Shown here: positions 44,752 through 45,601 of the stretch, one piece after another
Position numbering within the stretch: position 1 is the stretch's first letter
Layout: each line of letters opens with the position of its first letter
Assembly: GCA_002734085.1 (NCBI GenBank)
Contig: NVXV01000001.1
Span: 614,816-660,416, forward strand
Source of the DNA: Fluviicola sp.
GTDB taxonomy: Bacteria > Bacteroidota > Bacteroidia > Flavobacteriales_D > Crocinitomicaceae
Length of the DNA stretch: 45,601 nt
Reading direction: 5' to 3'
The notes under the pieces: model-generated
Seen by the model: only the letters and a program-made list of their open reading frames with translations
Told to the model about the DNA's origin: nothing
Databases searched by the model: none
Translations under genes and position numbers: made by a program

Positions 44752-45601
44752 TTACAAAAAAAATAATTTTAGGAGCTTGTCTGATTTTTGTTACTCAGAT
44801 CACAATTAGTCAACAGGAAAGCCATTCAAGTTTTTGGCATGAATCTCAGGTTTTAATTAATCCTGCTTTCACAAGTGAGAGTGCAAGAAACTTCAAGTTA
44901 TTTACCGATATGAGGCTGCAATGGTTAACAGTTGATGGGGCAAACATGCAGACTAATAATGCCTATTTCTCTGGAAGGATGCTTTCAGGGAAAAATGGCT
45001 TTTTTACATTGAACGCTTTGTTTTCTTCTGATAAAACGTCCCGTAAGATAAATACAACATCATTCTCTTTACCAATTAGTTACGCCATTAGAACAAGTAG
45101 AAATAGTATTTTATCCATAGGAGTTGCACCAAAGTTTTTCCAAAGAAGTACGGTAAACAATGGGTCGTGGGGCAATCAATGGACAGGTACATCATTTGAT
45201 CAGTCTATAAATAGTCAGGAGAGTTTTCTGGTAAATGTAGGTGAATACAAATTAGATTTCTCTTCGGGTTTATTTTTTCAAACTCGTTTTAATAGATCTA
45301 ATATTTTTAATTTAGGATTGAGCTTAGACCATATATTGAGACCGACGACACACTCACTTATTTCCTCAAACGAGAATATAAATATGCGTTTACAACTGCA
45401 TTCAGGAGCTGAGTTTGAAACGAGAAATAGAAGGCTTCGGGTGGCTCCAAATGCATACATGAGCTTTCAGGGCAATCATTATTTTATTACGGGTGGATCT
45501 ACTTTTATTTATGCTATAAAGGAGCCATCTCGTTCATTAATCTATGAAGATGGTATTAACATGAAGTTCGGAATTTACTATCGATATCATGATGCATTAT
45601 T
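44748..45601 (+). CDS. PorP/SprF-family T9SS partner, 3' end beyond window
   Basis: The frame from ATG 44748 is open to the right edge (284 codons). It has a signal peptide (IILGACLIFVTQITISQ) and then the family opening SFWHESQVLINPAFTS (usual form NPAF-S/T-G). Repeated amphipathic beta-strands fit an outer-membrane barrel. Members are encoded beside T9SS type B cargo (as sprF is beside sprB) and help cargo reach or stay at the surface. It overlaps the upstream cargo stop by 4 nt. The missing C-terminus cannot be judged. Confidence 0.85.
   Translation, partial: MITKKIILGACLIFVTQITISQQESHSSFWHESQVLINPAFTSESARNFKLFTDMRLQWLTVDGANMQTNNAYFSGRMLSGKNGFFTLNALFSSDKTSRKINTTSFSLPISYAIRTSRNSILSIGVAPKFFQRSTVNNGSWGNQWTGTSFDQSINSQESFLVNVGEYKLDFSSGLFFQTRFNRSNIFNLGLSLDHILRPTTHSLISSNENINMRLQLHSGAEFETRNRRLRVAPNAYMSFQGNHYFITGGSTFIYAIKEPSRSLIYEDGINMKFGIYYRYHDAL

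Overview
The window looks like a chromosome segment of a Bacteroidota bacterium, most likely order Flavobacteriales (a Crocinitomicaceae/Fluviicola-like lineage would fit, but this is a guess). The reasons are AT-rich DNA, Bacteroidota promoter words (TAnnTTTG), many proteins carrying type IX secretion (T9SS) C-terminal sorting domains, a PorZ homologue, a PorP/SprF homologue, and very large Bacteroidota-type YD-repeat (RHS) proteins. All calls come from reading the sequence; no database was searched.

Layout. (1) 1-10080 looks like ordinary chromosome. It holds a CUB/P-domain secreted protein (cut by the window edge), a small secreted protein, an operon of a PfkB sugar kinase, a DUF349 coiled-coil protein and a membrane protein, a lipoprotein, and then porZ-recO on the plus strand. 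(2) 10130-33010 looks like an accessory island. On the right it meets a tRNA-Leu(CAA) gene with a serine-recombinase remnant beside it. On the left, just after recO, is a decayed tRNA-Leu 3'-half-like fragment in direct orientation. The island carries a class II Fic protein with an unusual GGGTAA repeat array upstream, a string of broken toxin-tip/candidate-immunity modules, and a tightly overlapping minus-strand operon. That operon ends in a 2282-residue SpvB/TcB-like shell protein and a 2573-residue RHS protein with a variable C-terminal tip. (3) 33092-45601 holds a GIY-YIG nuclease remnant, a LamG/PNGase F-like T9SS cargo, a TPR-LuxR-type regulator, two tandem paralogous T9SS type B cargo proteins, and a PorP/SprF partner cut by the window edge.

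How it may work together. The island operon (32461 down to 12186) encodes secreted helpers (a small exported protein, a DNRLRE/SprB-repeat protein, an OmpH/Skp-like chaperone and a lipoprotein), two giant beta-rich cocoon candidates and a variable tip. A lipoprotein gene follows directly and fits the place of an immunity gene. Downstream, the tip-plus-small-gene arrangement recurs twice in broken form, separated by copies of a repeated element and by displaced RHS-core fragments. This is the signature of a polymorphic toxin that swaps tips. In the right-hand region, the two promoters at 33443 and 38760 each have a tandem 11-bp repeat (consensus WWTGTAGACCT) at almost the same distance upstream. 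This suggests one regulator controls the PNGase-like cargo, the TPR-HTH regulator and the tandem T9SS type B cargo with its SprF partner.
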